This document shows positions 33,751 through 45,243 of a DNA stretch of 64,000 bases, in pieces; the stretch's first letter is position 1; each line of letters begins with the position of its first letter. Below the pieces are notes generated by a model. The model was not told the DNA's origin, ran no database searches, and saw nothing but the letters and a program-made list of their open reading frames with translations. The stretch is taken from assembly GCA_032207245.1 (NCBI GenBank), contig CM063504.1, positions 85,268,124 through 85,332,123 of the forward strand, given 5' to 3'. The position numbers and the translations under genes were made by a program. The stretch comes from Pardosa pseudoannulata. Taxonomy: Eukaryota > Arthropoda > Arachnida > Araneae > Lycosidae.

Positions 33751-35040
33751 ATTCATAAAAACTACAATAAGAAACAAGAACATCAAAACGCGAACAATTA
33801 AATATTAAAACCATTAAAAGCCAGAGAGATCATGTAGTCGACACGTAGAGATTGATTTTCTTTTGTTTTTAATGTTTTTCGATCGTAGAGGTTTGTATAT
33901 CAACGTAATATTGATTGTAGAAGTTTTCCTCTTTCAAAGATGGACACTTTGCAGGATGGTCTTTGTCCACTTCAAAATTTTGTTTGCACAGAGTGCACAA
34001 AGGGTTATTATAGATGTTTATGCAGTAAAGGTGTTTGGCAATTCAATCGTGGCCGGTATCCAGCCGAAATGACGAAATTGCTATGGATCTGGGAAAAACT
34101 GGGATTTCATGAATCGATTGCCTCCAATTCTTATCCTTCATCTTTAACCCATTAAAGCCCGGATATTTCTGATGACTATATATTAGTAAATACCTAACAG
34201 AGAAACTATTATAGACACCTGGAAGTAAAACAAAATATGAAATTTAAACACCTTTAAATATGACATCAAGTCATCATTAGTGAAGAGGTGTCATTTTAAA
34301 ATATAATAAGATATCTTTAAAAAAAAGGAAAACTTCGAGATAACAGATTTATTTGCTATCATATATGAGAAAAGTACTGAAAACAGATGACTTATTACAG
34401 ATATGGCTATTCGAAATGATTTTGACCGGTATACGTACAGAATACCGGTCATAATACGTTCCTATTCTAAGCTTGAAAATCATAAAATGCCGATCGAAAT
34501 GACAAAATTATAGATAAGATCATGTTTGAAAACTTGGGAGATTATTCATAAGACTAATATCTATTTCCATTAAAAAGGCAGAACCGTTTCAAGAACACAA
34601 AAACTCTTCAAACCATTTTTTGACTGTCCTCAAATAAGGAGGCTGGGCGTTAATGGGTTAAAGTTAATTTAGCATCATAATTTTTCCTTGTAGTATTTTT
34701 TATTATTCTTTTTATTGATGTAAATGGTACATCACCCTTTTCTACTTGCAAAATATCTGTTCCCTTTTTAGCTAATTTATCAGCTAATTCATTCCCAGCT
34801 ATTCCAATATGTGCCATCTATTGCAATACCACATTCTTCCCCTTTGGGGATAAACAACAAAGAGCTCTTCAACATGACTCAATGATTTTCGATTCTACGA
34901 TGTTGTGAGCGGAAAAGAGCTTAGATGGATGCAATGGAATCTGAGAAAATCACAATGTTTTTCAACTGAAAAGTTCTAATATTCATTTATTCAGTTGCAA
35001 TTCTAATTAATTCTAGCTCTCCATCAAAATGAGTTCGAAA
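33751..35040 (-). pseudogene. Non-LTR retrotransposon ORF2 3' end (RNase H and C-terminal knuckle), split by a MITE
   Basis: Minus strand. From 35040 the frame shows a decayed RNase H: THFDGELELIRIA, then IVIFSDSIASI, a shift of frame near 34830, then AHIGIAGNELADKLAKKGT. These carry the catalytic Glu, the Asp in F-S-D-S and the final Asp of the domain. After the MITE at 34148-34657 the same frame continues at 34147 with DKNWRQSIHEIPVFP, FRLDTGHD, a TGA, IAKHLYCINI, and the Cys/His knuckle CTLCKQNFEVDKDHPAKC, ending at TAA 33869-33871. This tail (FRL-TGH, L-x-x-H-L, C-x2-C...H-x3-C) is typical of jockey-like elements. The 3' untranslated end recurs at 52961-53010. Confidence 0.75.
34148..34657. 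mobile_element. TTAA MITE, family C, inserted in the non-LTR ORF
   Basis: Termini CCCATTAAAGCCCGG and, on the other strand, CCCATTAACGCCCAG match at 13 of 15 bases. TTAA stands at both sides (34144-34147 and 34658-34661). The retrotransposon frame on one side agrees with the frame on the other once the MITE and one TTAA are discounted, which fixes the insertion point to the base. The interior has a GACCGGTAT...ATACCGGTC palindrome near 34425 and no coding capacity. Confidence 0.85.
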
Positions 35041-35922
35041 TGAGCCAATACTTCAATAATGTAATTATCTTTATATAACAGGAGTTGGATAAATAATCAA
35101 GTCCAGTACCAGGGTGTACAGGCCCGTTGTTAGACGGGGGACGAGAATTGGATGCATACGACCATTTCCCCCCCTCCCCCCAAAGTTCTTAAGTTAAATT
35201 TATTGTATTTTAACCTTAAAATGAAAGAATTTTTAAATATAAATTTCTTTAAACGGCATACTTAATCGAAATTTTTAAATATTTTTAAATAGAAATTTCA
35301 ATTTAAAAGTCTTTTATCTACTTAAAATAGATAAAAGTTCAATAGTCTTGCTGTTAATTGTTTTATTGAAACATATTGCAATGGCCTTCATAAATAAATA
35401 TATATAATTGTTTACTGCTGTTATTAATATGAAATATTAATACTGAATTTTGTATAATTTTAAATAAATTTTATGATTTTTTTAGTTAAACAGTAGTAAT
35501 ATATATATATATAATCAGCTCAGTCCAATTTGAGCTCCCCTCCACCAACCTAAATCCGGGTTCTGGGGTGGTTTCACATACACACACATTTTTATATGGC
35601 ACATATTTTTTTGGTTTCATTTCACACCTTTCAACCTTTTCCACACCAATATATTCAGTTGATATGAATAACAGCGTAATAATTAGTAAAATTAAAACTA
35701 TTTACAATTTTATTTACATCATTAGCTTACTTTTGTATTTTTATAGTTGCCTTGATTCTCTTTTTAAAAAATCTCTCTAAAGTCACAAGTACTTGTCTAT
35801 TAGGTGAGGGCAAAAATAAATCGCCAAACCTTTATACGTAGCAATTTATCTTAAATCAAAATAGCCCTCGAAAGGGTTTTCAAAAAGACACGAAACTTCA
35901 TTTGTTATGTTGTCACCCAAAG
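35041..35922. other. Non-coding stretch; possible transposon end near 35119
   Basis: CAGGCCCGTTGTTAGACGGG at 35119 resembles the start of a transposon end like that at 58949. No partner end is seen. The rest is AT-rich with a (TA)n run near 35500. Confidence 0.3.
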
Positions 35923-36030
35923 GTTTGGTTTGGTTTGGAGCGGAACGTTACGGTCTATTATTTTGCAACACGAGAACTAATGAGACCTCGACCTACTGAT
36001 TAAAGCCGATTCCGAAAAGATAGATCCTCC
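35923..36030 (-). mobile_element. SINE, 5'-truncated copy
   Basis: The (GGTTT)n tail, then GCAACACGAG and TTAAAGCCGATTCCGAA match the SINE 3' half. The tRNA-derived head is missing, as expected for an incomplete insertion. Confidence 0.75.
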
Positions 36031-37612
36031 TTGATAGGTGTTGTTTGTACCTATGGACAGAGGTATTGAACAGCAACGTCTTACCGAATCGACCATCGCT
36101 CGGCATCGAAGGATAAGAGCAAAGCGGTTATTAGGAAGATAAAATACCAAGTATTCACATTGTAGCGAGAAGGGCGGTGGGCTGCCCGTAATTTCTTCGA
36201 TTGCCGTAAGTTGCCCACCTTTTGTAGTAGGCAAATTTTCTGTTTTAGTATAATCATCCACAAAGCTTAACCCTATGTACCGCAAGCAATCGTTCATGAG
36301 CGGGAGTTAGCAAATTAAGCATCTTTTCGAAGCCTCCTCTGTAGGAAGTACTTTGAAGGTAATAGTTTTTAGCTGCTGTGAACTATCAACGCAGTTGCAG
36401 AATCAATTTTTGTCATGTCTTTTTGCTAGTAGCATTAAATAATGGTCACCTCTAACAGTATTAATATGGTGGGCTTCACCTGGTTCTTTAGGTTTCTCAC
36501 TAGTTGCACAGAAATGTTACAATAATCGTAACAGCATACGTGACTCGATAATTTTTTTGCTTTTTGATCTTCTGACCAATTTTCATCGACGGAGGGCCAC
36601 TTCGTTAGCTGTTACATATGGCGTGTGCTAAAAATCATTCGTATATCTTTCCTAAATGGTAATTGTATACTCAGAACACTTTTCATGTATTGAATATATT
36701 AATTTATATAAGTATTATATTAAAAAATATACTACGCATAAAGACTGCTTGAAGCTTCGAAATAAGCGTAGTGAAAAGGGCTTCAAAAACTAAAGTAATA
36801 TGTTTCAGAAAAACTTCGAAATTGAAATCCGAGGTAAATGAGGTTAAAATATCGAGAGTCGACTTATTTTTTCTCCCGTAGAAACCTTCCTGAAGAAAAT
36901 TTGATTGAATTTCGCTAATTTTGTACTATTTTCATTGTCTTGTTACAAATCTGAGATCATTTTGAACTTATTTTATGGACAAATTTTTGAAATTTTTGTT
37001 CTAAAGAATTCATGTAAGTTACATATATTATGGGTTTTATTACTAAATCAAAATAATTGCTATCAACAGTTAAAAATTTAGCACTATATTATATGAAGAC
37101 ATTTAACCTCTAAGTAAAAATAAATTGAGTCGGAAAGATCTAAAACACCAAGCAAATAACTATATCAAGATCAGAAAGCATAATATATAAAAGTCCTGTA
37201 CAATAACAGCCTGGTTCAAAGTACTGAAGAATAACACTACAGAAAGCAATATTAAACATTTTTATCAAATATTGGAATCCTATTTTTAATGTTTCTGACA
37301 ACGGTAATATTAAATATTTTTATAAAACTATAAATAAAAGCTTTGTCTCGTCTTTGAACAGAGTTTACTACGGATATATTTTAAGCAAAAAAATATTAAC
37401 GGTGATTAATGGTAGCAGCGCATTTTTTATTTATAAGACTCGTACAAGTAAAAAAAAATCATAAAAGTCAAACTACAAAAATAAAAACTGAGCTTCTTTA
37501 CTAAATAGGTATCAGCTGGTTGAAGATTTCTCCGCATTGTACAGTAAAAATTAAAGAATTGGTCCCAAAGTTTAAATATCCTGTATATGTACATATATTA
37601 CAGACCTAGTTA
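36031..37612. other. Non-coding stretch, no gene recognised
   Basis: The minus frame at 35977-36297 (106 codons) overlaps the SINE and has no domain; I do not call it. The rest is AT-rich. Confidence 0.3.
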
Positions 37613-37850
37613 TTTTTCTAAGGTACCTATTATACTGGATTAACTTCATCCTTATGTGTAGAAGAAAATTTTTTCCTACTCTAGAATATCATTTCAACGT
37701 TTCTTTTAATAATTTTTTCATTCTTCTCCATTTTTTCTAAGGTACCTATTATACTGGATTAACTTCATCCTTATGTGTAGAAGAAAATTTTTTCCTACTC
37801 TAGAATATCATTTCAACGTTTCTTTTAATAATTTTTTCATTCTTCTCCAT
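37613..37850. repeat. Recent tandem duplication, two 119-bp units
   Basis: 37613-37731 and 37732-37850 are almost identical, sharing CTAAGGTACCTATTATACTG and CGTTTCTTTTAATAATTTTT. Confidence 0.95.
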
Positions 37851-38277
37851 GTTGCAATGATTTTTTTTCGCTTTCGACCCGAAGTAATCTTTTAAAGTAT
37901 ATATTTTTTGTTTTTGTTTTAACATACTTCACTTTGAAAAAAAAATTGATAACAGTTATTTAAGCATAAAATGTTGTCTTAAAATTTTACTTTTCTCTTT
38001 GGAAAAGGAAAAACAAAACTTGCCTTCCCTTAAGCGTATCAAAAATGTAAACAGGATTTATCTTCTGTATTCTTAGGTTTTTATCCTTGATAGATTTCAA
38101 AACCTTCCGTGCAGTAGTTTTGGGAATAATGTATTCACAACATAAAGAAAATTCAGACAAGTTTTGACTGCAACATTTATTTTGACAACGTCTCTCTCAA
38201 AACAAATAAATCTAAAGGAACACATAAAGAACAATTTTATTCTCCTTTGTTACTATCAGTCTAGTTTCTGGAAACCG
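37851..38277. other. Non-coding stretch, no gene recognised
   Basis: T-rich, with poly(T) and poly(A) runs and no open frame of interest on either strand; ends at the stop codon of the minus-strand fragment. Confidence 0.3.
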
Positions 38278-38530
38278 TTAATGGTGAACATCCATCCAGC
38301 AGCGCTGTATGGGCCCCTTTGGCAACATAAAATTCGCAGCAATCATCAAATGACGGCGAAAGTACTTTTCCGAGGTTCCTTCATTCGGTATCTTTCTACT
38401 GTAACCATCGTTTCTCAGAATCTTGGCAATTTTCTCTCCGCCATCATCATCGAGTTGAGATAAGAGAGGCCTGTCTTTGATTTACTTTATGATCTGCTAG
38501 TTGTCTTGTCAGTAATTTCCGAATCCTTAA
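38278..38530 (-). pseudogene. Unrecognised coding-like fragment with a frameshift
   Basis: Minus strand. A frame of about 65 codons ends at TAA 38278-38280 and reads PLLSQLDDDGGEKIAKILR, NDGYSRKIPNEGTSEKYF, RRHLMIAANFMLPKGP. Just upstream, in another frame, RKLLTRQLADHKVNQRQ looks like its continuation, so one frameshift near 38466 separates the two. Composition is charged and protein-like, unlike the plus-strand frame over the same bases (38164-38463), which I reject. I do not recognise the family. Confidence 0.4.
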
Positions 38531-39700
38531 CGTCAAATTGTAGATATTCGTACGGAAAAGGGTGAATAAGGATAGAAAGATAATATAAAGATCTATTTTT
38601 CTTCTCTCTCTCACTCTCTATCTTTTTTTTTTCTCTTCTTTTTTCTAGTATAATACTATAGTTTTGAATAAAGAAAAATGTATAACAGTGTTTAAGTTAT
38701 ATAACCAAGAAAGATGAGTTATACTTTAAAAATACTTAACAGTCTCTCTTATCTACTATTAATAAAAAAAATTAGGTTAAGTTCTATTTATAAAACAATA
38801 TATCGTCGACATACAAGCAAAACTGACCAAATCAAAATGTGTTTTAAATGAGTATTACAATTTTTCTTCATTAATGAGTAATAAAATTTTTCTTCTAGTC
38901 AACAATACCAAAAATACTTCACTTTTTTTTTAATGTAAAATTTGGCTTAAGCACTTTGGTCAGATATTTCAAATTATGCGATTTCCTTGATGATAGATAT
39001 GCATTGTTATTTTTTTTTCAACCCAAAAGTCAAATTGTAGATTTTTATAGGAAAAATAAAAACCAAGATAAACAGATGGTTTTGTGAACTGAATTTTCAT
39101 CCGTACCAGTAAAATACTGTTATTCTGAATAAGGAAAAAAGGAGAAATACTGTTTTATCAATCGAGGAAGTCAAATAGATGACTTAATGGGAAGTTTTAT
39201 TTTCTTGCAAACGATATATGTTTGTTTTGGGGCTGCATTGTAGTATTTTTCAGCTCCGAAGTCAAGTTGTATATTTTTGTAGAAAAATTAAAATGACTTA
39301 ATGGGAAGTTTTATTTGTTTGCCGACGATATACGTTTGTTGTTGGACTGCATTGTTATATTTTTCAGCTTCGAAGTGAAATTGTAGATTTTTGTAGGAAA
39401 ATTGAAAGATCAAAAAAGATTACGTAGGGATCGGAATTTTCGTTCATTCCAGTATAAAACTATAACTTTTAATACAGAAAAATTTGAACTAGTGATTTCT
39501 TCAGTGCAGATGAGAAAAATTAAGTAGATGAAATGTATCAGTTAAATATTAAAATATACTTAATGACATTTTCAATCTGCTATTAATTGTGAAAAGCTAA
39601 GATTAAGTTCTTCTGAAAAATATATATCTGTATGCTCTTGGATAACATTGTATTTATTATGACTCAGAAGTGAAATTTTTGTAATAAAGGATTATTTATT
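38531..39700. repeat. Diverged ~114-bp repeat region
   Basis: Two clear units start at 39181 and 39295 (GACTTAATGGGAAGTTTTAT), a 114-bp period. Related words GTCAAATTGTAGAT near 38533 and 39030, and GAAGTGAAATT near 39375 and 39665, show older dispersed units over more than 1 kb. Non-coding. Confidence 0.6.
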
Positions 39701-39752
39701 TGCTTTCCCTGCCTTTTACTTGTATATGCAAGATGTGAAAACACAAAGCATA

Positions 39753-40329
39753 CAGGGTGTTTCAAAAATGACTGGTATATTTGAAACCTCCCTAAAAACT
39801 AAACGGAGAGTAATAGAAATACACAGTTTTATTGCAATATACTTGGGACAATAGTAAATTTTCAGGCAGACAAACTTTCAAAATTAGTTATAATATTCCA
39901 CAACAGATGGCGCTGCAGTCTGGAAAAATCTAAACTACGATATTTGTCTGTGGTTGGTGGATCTATGGACTCCTAAAAGACCAGGTGTACCGCCACTATC
40001 CAAAAACAATTGAATATCTGCAGCAGTACATCTGTTCTGCAGGTGAAGCCATCCCGCCCGAGACGTTTACGCGGATGTCTGATAATTTCGTTCTGAGAAT
40101 ACGCCATATTATTGCTGGGCCTGGTAGATATCTGGAAAATATCGTAGTTTAGATTTTTTCCAGACTGCAGCGCCATCTGTTGTGGTACATTGTAACTAAT
40201 TTTGAAAGTTTGTCTGCCTGAAAATTTACTATTGTCTCAAGCATATTGCAATAAACTGTGTATTTCTATCACTGTCCGTTTAGTTTTTATTGATTTTTCA
40301 AATATACCGGTCATTTTTGAAACACCCTG
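39753..40329. mobile_element. Fold-back MITE with ~190-bp inverted arms
   Basis: Ends CAGGGTGTTTCAAAAATGAC and GTCATTTTTGAAACACCCTG. The arms 39753-39942 and 40139-40329 are inverted copies, sharing ACAGATGGCGCTGCAGTCTG near their inner parts, around a 196-bp centre. TA stands left of the element but not clearly right of it. The termini resemble several cut-and-paste families; I cannot assign one. No transposase is present. Confidence 0.85.
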
Positions 40330-41875
40330 AAATAGATTTAATACGATACCCACAAAGTTAACCTGCAAATTCTGCGAATGCATTGGTACACAACTGTTGT
40401 GGTACAGTCTAGCTGACCACTTGTGTAAAAATAAGAATAAACTATCGGGCATTTTTTAATTTAATTAAATTTTATCTAACTTACATTATTTCTTGGCTCA
40501 TTAGTAAAACTGAATTAACGTAAAGAAAATTTGAATTTTTTAAGTTTTATTCTTTAGAAAAATATGGATAACTATTTTTTAAATAAATGTGCAATCAATT
40601 ACTTTAGGAATAAAGAGAAAATAATTTGAAAATCAGAAATATTTGAAACTGGTCAGCAGCAAGGTGAACAAAAAGATATGTAATGTTCAAATTTTAAAAC
40701 AATTATTACTACGTAAATATTCAAAATTCAAAGTACGTTTTAGCAGAAGTGAATATAAATATTTCTTGTATATTCATGGAAAGCTAATTATGGGTCTATA
40801 CCACATTCTATTTTATGCCTGTTTTTTTTAGTTATACTTATTATTTTTTTTATTTTTTAAGAGTGTGCTTAGGATTTTCATGGATCTAATTTTCTTCAGG
40901 TTTCTCAAAGTATTTTTTTTTATTATTCACCCGAATCTATAACTCTTTTAAATTTCAAAAATTTCTCTATGCAGACCGCCTGACATAAACTCATTTGAAA
41001 TGAAAGATCATTTCAGTTGCTTCACTTATATTAGAATTAATCGTATATTTGTATCTTAAGTCTCCAGAAATAACTGGTCTAAAACATAATCATTTACAGA
41101 ACAAATATACTAAAATCAAATGTTCTCTTTGAATTTCAATAATTCCGCAACTGCTGTGAGGCAGTCTTCAAGATTCCCGAATCTTAAAAAGACAAGTTTA
41201 AATGATCGCTTTAGGCATGAAACTTGGTTAGTGACCTTGGGAACACAATGCAGAAAGATATACAAAAAAGTTCATGGGTATTTATGATTTTGAGAGGAAG
41301 AAATATGTTTAGAGATGACGGTCATAGTGTCTGTCAGACCGCGAAAATTCAGTGAAAGTTTAAATCTACGGTTCTAAAACATGGCACGGTATCTTGTTTT
41401 GATTTCCATAGAAAAATGAAAAAAACAAGCTCAATTATTTTAAATTTGGAACTAATTTTCCTCTGATCGGGATACTATATTTATTCATAATATAGAGATT
41501 GCAAAGATGCGCGAGTCACCGATTTCACCCATGGATTTCTGACATGAGTACTTCGGTAGATGTGTAATAAAAGCTAAACCATCAATTTTATGAATTCTAT
41601 ATTACCAACCAACGTAAGAATTTTCCTTACTCCTTCTTGTAAACTTGTTATGTAGAATTAATTTAAGCTGCAATATTTATTTAAAACTAAAAATGACACA
41701 GATAATAATTTAAATGTGGACAGATAATATTTTAAATGTTTTGTCAAAATAAAGCTTTTTAAAGAACAGAAAAGCTTTGTTTTAGTCACGACTGCCCATC
41801 TAATTCATCATTTAATTCTGTATTTAGTTTTTGTCCAGTTTTAATATTGAATATAAATTAACCGCGGTAATTCAG
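40330..41875. other. Non-coding stretch, no gene recognised
   Basis: AT-rich, without domains or structured repeats. Confidence 0.3.
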
Positions 41876-42055
41876 TCACCAAAAGCAGCGATCTCGTAAA
41901 AGATTCTCCATGTTCGTTAAAGATGACTGGGGCACATGAAATATGTTCGTGGTCACAATGTTCTCCAAGTTTTCAAACGATACTTCTAGGGGTGGCGGCC
42001 AAGCCTGGGGACTTTTGCTAGTCCCTACTTCTAAGGACCCAGAGGGTTTAATGTC
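41876..42055 (-). repeat. Dispersed repeat with a shared open frame, copy 1
   Basis: Minus strand. It matches 54665-54840 (plus): AACATTGTGACCACGAACAT and GGACTAGC/GGACCAAG blocks are shared. In both copies the same frame is open and gives a similar peptide, EVSFENLENIVTTNIFHVP here and EVSIENLANIVTTNIFYVP there. This may reflect a coding element. I do not recognise the protein. Confidence 0.5.
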
Positions 42056-42084
42056 ACTGGCGTCCGTATTATACCTTAAGCTGC

Positions 42085-42369
42085 ACGTGATAGCTTGCAT
42101 ACGTGCAGCAAGTTTGATTTTTTCTGGATAATATCTTGTCATAACAAATTTGACGCTACAAACTTTCAGCAATGATCTGCAAATAAAAAAACCACTCCTT
42201 TGCAACGCTATTTTGTTGCAACTGTGACAACCTGAGCAAGCAAAATTCTTAGAGTCGCTGCAGTCTTGTTTCAAACTTGCAGACTTGTCATGCTGAACTT
42301 GCTACAAATTTGCAGGCTTGCAAAGCAAGACTGCTGCAAGTTTGTTGCAAACTAAATTTGCTATCTGGG
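42085..42369. mobile_element. CTTGCAG-rich MITE, copy 1
   Basis: It aligns with 44089-44819 over its whole length, sharing ATATCTTGTCATAACAAATT, CACTCCTTTGCAACGCTATT and CAGTCTTGTTTCAAACTTGC, and ends in CTTGCTATCTGGG. Repeated CTTGCAG/CTGCAAG words run throughout. The left end has decayed. Confidence 0.65.
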
Positions 42370-42494
42370 TCGGGTGATGTTAAATGGGTAACAGCTTCAC
42401 AACCTTGTATTGGTATAAATGCATGTAGTGTCTGCATTGCCAGCTTCGTTAGGAAGAAAAATGTTGAATATAAATCATAAATAATTTAAATATT

Positions 42495-42516
42495 AGACAC
42501 ACTCCGACACACACAA

Positions 42517-42567
<51 letters not shown>
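42495..42567. repeat. (TA)n-(TG)n microsatellite
   Basis: ACACAC, TATATA and TGTGTG runs in order, adjoining the repeat at 42568. Confidence 0.95.
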
Positions 42568-42570
<3 letters not shown>

Positions 42571-42723
42571 AGACTGACTTCTCGATGGCTGGTTGCAGTC
42601 ATGGCCATAAAACTGATACCGTTTCAGCTAAAGACCTTTATTAAGATAACGTTTAAGGATGGATTACCACTTCATCATAGGACAAACTGAAGCAGCTAGC
42701 ATAAAGTTCTATTTACAAGACCA
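42568..42723 (-). repeat. Microsatellite-associated repeat, copy 2
   Basis: Inverted copy of 12790-12946, again with its (CA)n-(TA)n tract on the same side. Shared words include GTTGCAGTCATGGCCATAAA and TTTCAGCTAAAGACCTTTAT. Confidence 0.7.
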
Positions 42724-42951
42724 TTAACACCTAGGTCAACATCTGTGGGAAAATATCTATAGGAAAAATCTGTCTGTTAGCGTGTATCTCCTTTTTATTT
42801 GGAAATTTCTAAATTGTCCGCTAGGGCCATGTAGGTTTATAATTGGCCATTCTCTGAGTAAATGTAAGTGGTCAATTTAGGTTAGGGGTTAAAAAAATGG
42901 AAATAAATTTTTTATTGATTCAAGTTTTGAAAACCCCTGAGAATTTTCCTT

Positions 42952-43015
<64 letters not shown>

Positions 43016-44088
43016 CATGTCGTGATCCAGAGTTACGGAGAATGGAAAATGGTCTTCTTGATAATAATAAGTTTTTTAAGCCATCATTAAATTAAAACTT
43101 GCGCCATTTTCACTTTTCCGTCGAAGACACGCGTAGAGTGTTGTTGACAGCTCCATATCCACGCGCTCACTGAAACTTATCTGTTTGCAAGCTCATCAAA
43201 TTCTTTCAAAATGCTTCCGTCTGACCGGATGATCCTAAAAGCTTACGCGAGCTTGGGTCATTTTCATTTATTTTATTATTATAAAAGAGTTCCCTTTTTA
43301 AAATCGTTTTTAACTCACGTAATTTCCAACTACCCCTTTTTTAGACCTGACGTATATGTATATGTACATATAGCTGTATTAATTATGCTTAATTATTCCT
43401 ACTTTAAAAACTGGTATCTATTTATATTTTTGCATCGGACATTTTATCCTACAATTTGAGAAAACATTAAAAATTAATTAACTAAGCATGCTGTAAAGAT
43501 AAACTAAACATGAGAATAAAAATCCACAAACAGAACTCTTTCCCATATCGAGTGTACATTTAATGAACTCATATTCTCGGACTTTGCTACATCTTCTTTT
43601 ACCGTCTGAGGGTAAATTAGTAGAAATATATAACGAGAATAAAATTCACTGCATTTTTAGAAAAAAGCCACATTAACATGATATATGAGTATAGAGTTCA
43701 AGGGTAATACATTCGGGAAAATGTTAAAGCACTACGGCCTGTCGGATTACTTCTACCCCAGCTAATTAAGGCTGTAATTTTACACTCTCATTTTCATTGC
43801 ATCTCAGTCAGGCGTAATCATATTTATTTATTCACAAGCTTATTCTTCTAGTCTTTACACTACAAAATATTTACAGCAGACAAAACATAAATTATTGATC
43901 TTTATTACTCATGTCTTTACACTTTTCACAAGATTACCATGTTATATATTACGTGTTATATGTTATTATTTTACTTGTTCATGTATCAAACAAATAAATA
44001 AATTTCCTTCAGGATGATAAAAATGGGAACTGGATATAAAGTATTCTATGCTTTGATTGGGATAGTCAGAGTCATAACTAGGTCCTTT
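42724..44088. other. Non-coding stretch with (TA)n-(TG)n at 42955-43017
   Basis: Apart from the compound microsatellite I see nothing. The open frame at 43211-43459 has no domain. Confidence 0.35.
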
Positions 44089-44819
44089 CCCAGACAGCAT
44101 GCATACTTGCAGAAAGTTGGATTTTTTTCTGGGTAATATCTTGTCATAACAAATTTGACGCGACAAACTTGCAGCAAAGTTTTTGCAAGCTAGATGGAAC
44201 ATAAAGCAACCACTCCTTTGCAACGCTATTTTGCTGCAAGACTGTGGCAACATTGTCGTGACAACCTTGAAGCAAACGAATATTCTTAGACTTGTTGCAG
44301 TCTTGTTTCAAACTTGCAGACTCGTCATGCTGAACTTGCTGCGAGTTTGCAGGCTTGCAAAAGCAAGACTGCTTAAGTGTTCCTTCCAGCAGCCATGATG
44401 CGACAGCAATTTCTTAATATTTTTTGTAAACTGTGTTTATTTTGTAACCATGAAGCGTAGCGCTATCTGTAAATATATGTAATACAAAAGTGTTCGCTGA
44501 GAGCGAGGGAATTAAATTGGCCATATATTCTGTTTTTTTTTGTTTTTTTTGTGGTTTTCTTTAAAGTGGATGGTTTGGACGACGTTGGAGTGAGAATAGT
44601 CAAAGTCATTGTAAGTAAATGCTTTATTCTTTTTAATCATAAATCTTATTGGGTTGTCATTTTCCCAACACTGATCCAATCCATATTCATTCAATTATAT
44701 TTCATTGTGTTTCAGTATTTCGGTATCCCCCTCATTCACATTATTTTTTTTTATTATCCATTCCACTAAGTCTTATCATCTCACAGTAAGTTTGCTGCAA
44801 ACTAAACTTGCTATCTGGG
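44089..44819. mobile_element. CTTGCAG-rich MITE, copy 2, split by an insertion
   Basis: Begins CCCAGACAGCATGCATACTT and ends AAACTTGCTATCTGGG, giving CCCAGA-type inverted ends. Compared with copy 1 at 42085-42369 it contains about 410 extra bases between GCAAGACTGCT and AAGTTTGCTGC, which form the LTR-like block at 44378-44785. Confidence 0.7.
44378..44785. mobile_element. Probable solo LTR nested in the MITE
   Basis: The 408-bp block starts TGTTCCTTCC and ends ATCTCACA, the TG...CA form of an LTR. TTAAG precedes it (44373-44377) and GTAAG follows it (44786-44790); copy 1 of the MITE has GCAAG at the same place, so a 5-bp target duplication with point changes is likely. No internal region remains. 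Confidence 0.55.
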
Positions 44820-45243
44820 TTAGAGCCCGTGGCAAAATGTCTAGTTTGCGCCTCTACCTTCTAATATAGCGAGAAAATATATAAACATGTTTTTTATATC
44901 ATATATTCAGAATGGATTCAAAATATTTTGTTGATTCTTAAAATATGCCTAGCATATTAATTTGTAATTTTACCTTATTAATATTTAAAGATATTTTTGA
45001 ACATTTTGGGGATATTATTTTGCTGATAAACTGAATAGTTTATTTGATTGGAATAATTTTATTTGGACGTTAAATTTTAATAAAAAATTGGCGAATTTCT
45101 AATTTTAAATAAATTTAGTTTAATAACTTTAATAAATTCAAAATTTAAAACGAATACCCGAATTTATATTAAAGCATATTAGGCGTGTTTAGTATACATT
45201 TTGTAAGAATCTATAACAAGTTAAGGCTCTAGAAGCATTTTAA
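44820..45243. other. Non-coding stretch, no gene recognised
   Basis: Very AT-rich, with nothing recognised between the split MITE and the family D element. Confidence 0.3.

Noticed and set aside
33940..34155. 71-codon plus-strand frame with Cys pairs (CTECTKGYYRCLC)
   Set aside because: It is antisense to the non-LTR C-terminal knuckle, whose minus-strand reading fits a known family much better.
35977..36297. 106-codon minus-strand frame
   Set aside because: Its end lies in the SINE fragment and no domain or splice context supports it.
38164..38463. 99-codon plus-strand frame
   Set aside because: The minus strand over the same bases gives a more protein-like sequence; the plus frame runs through AT-rich DNA and shows no domain.
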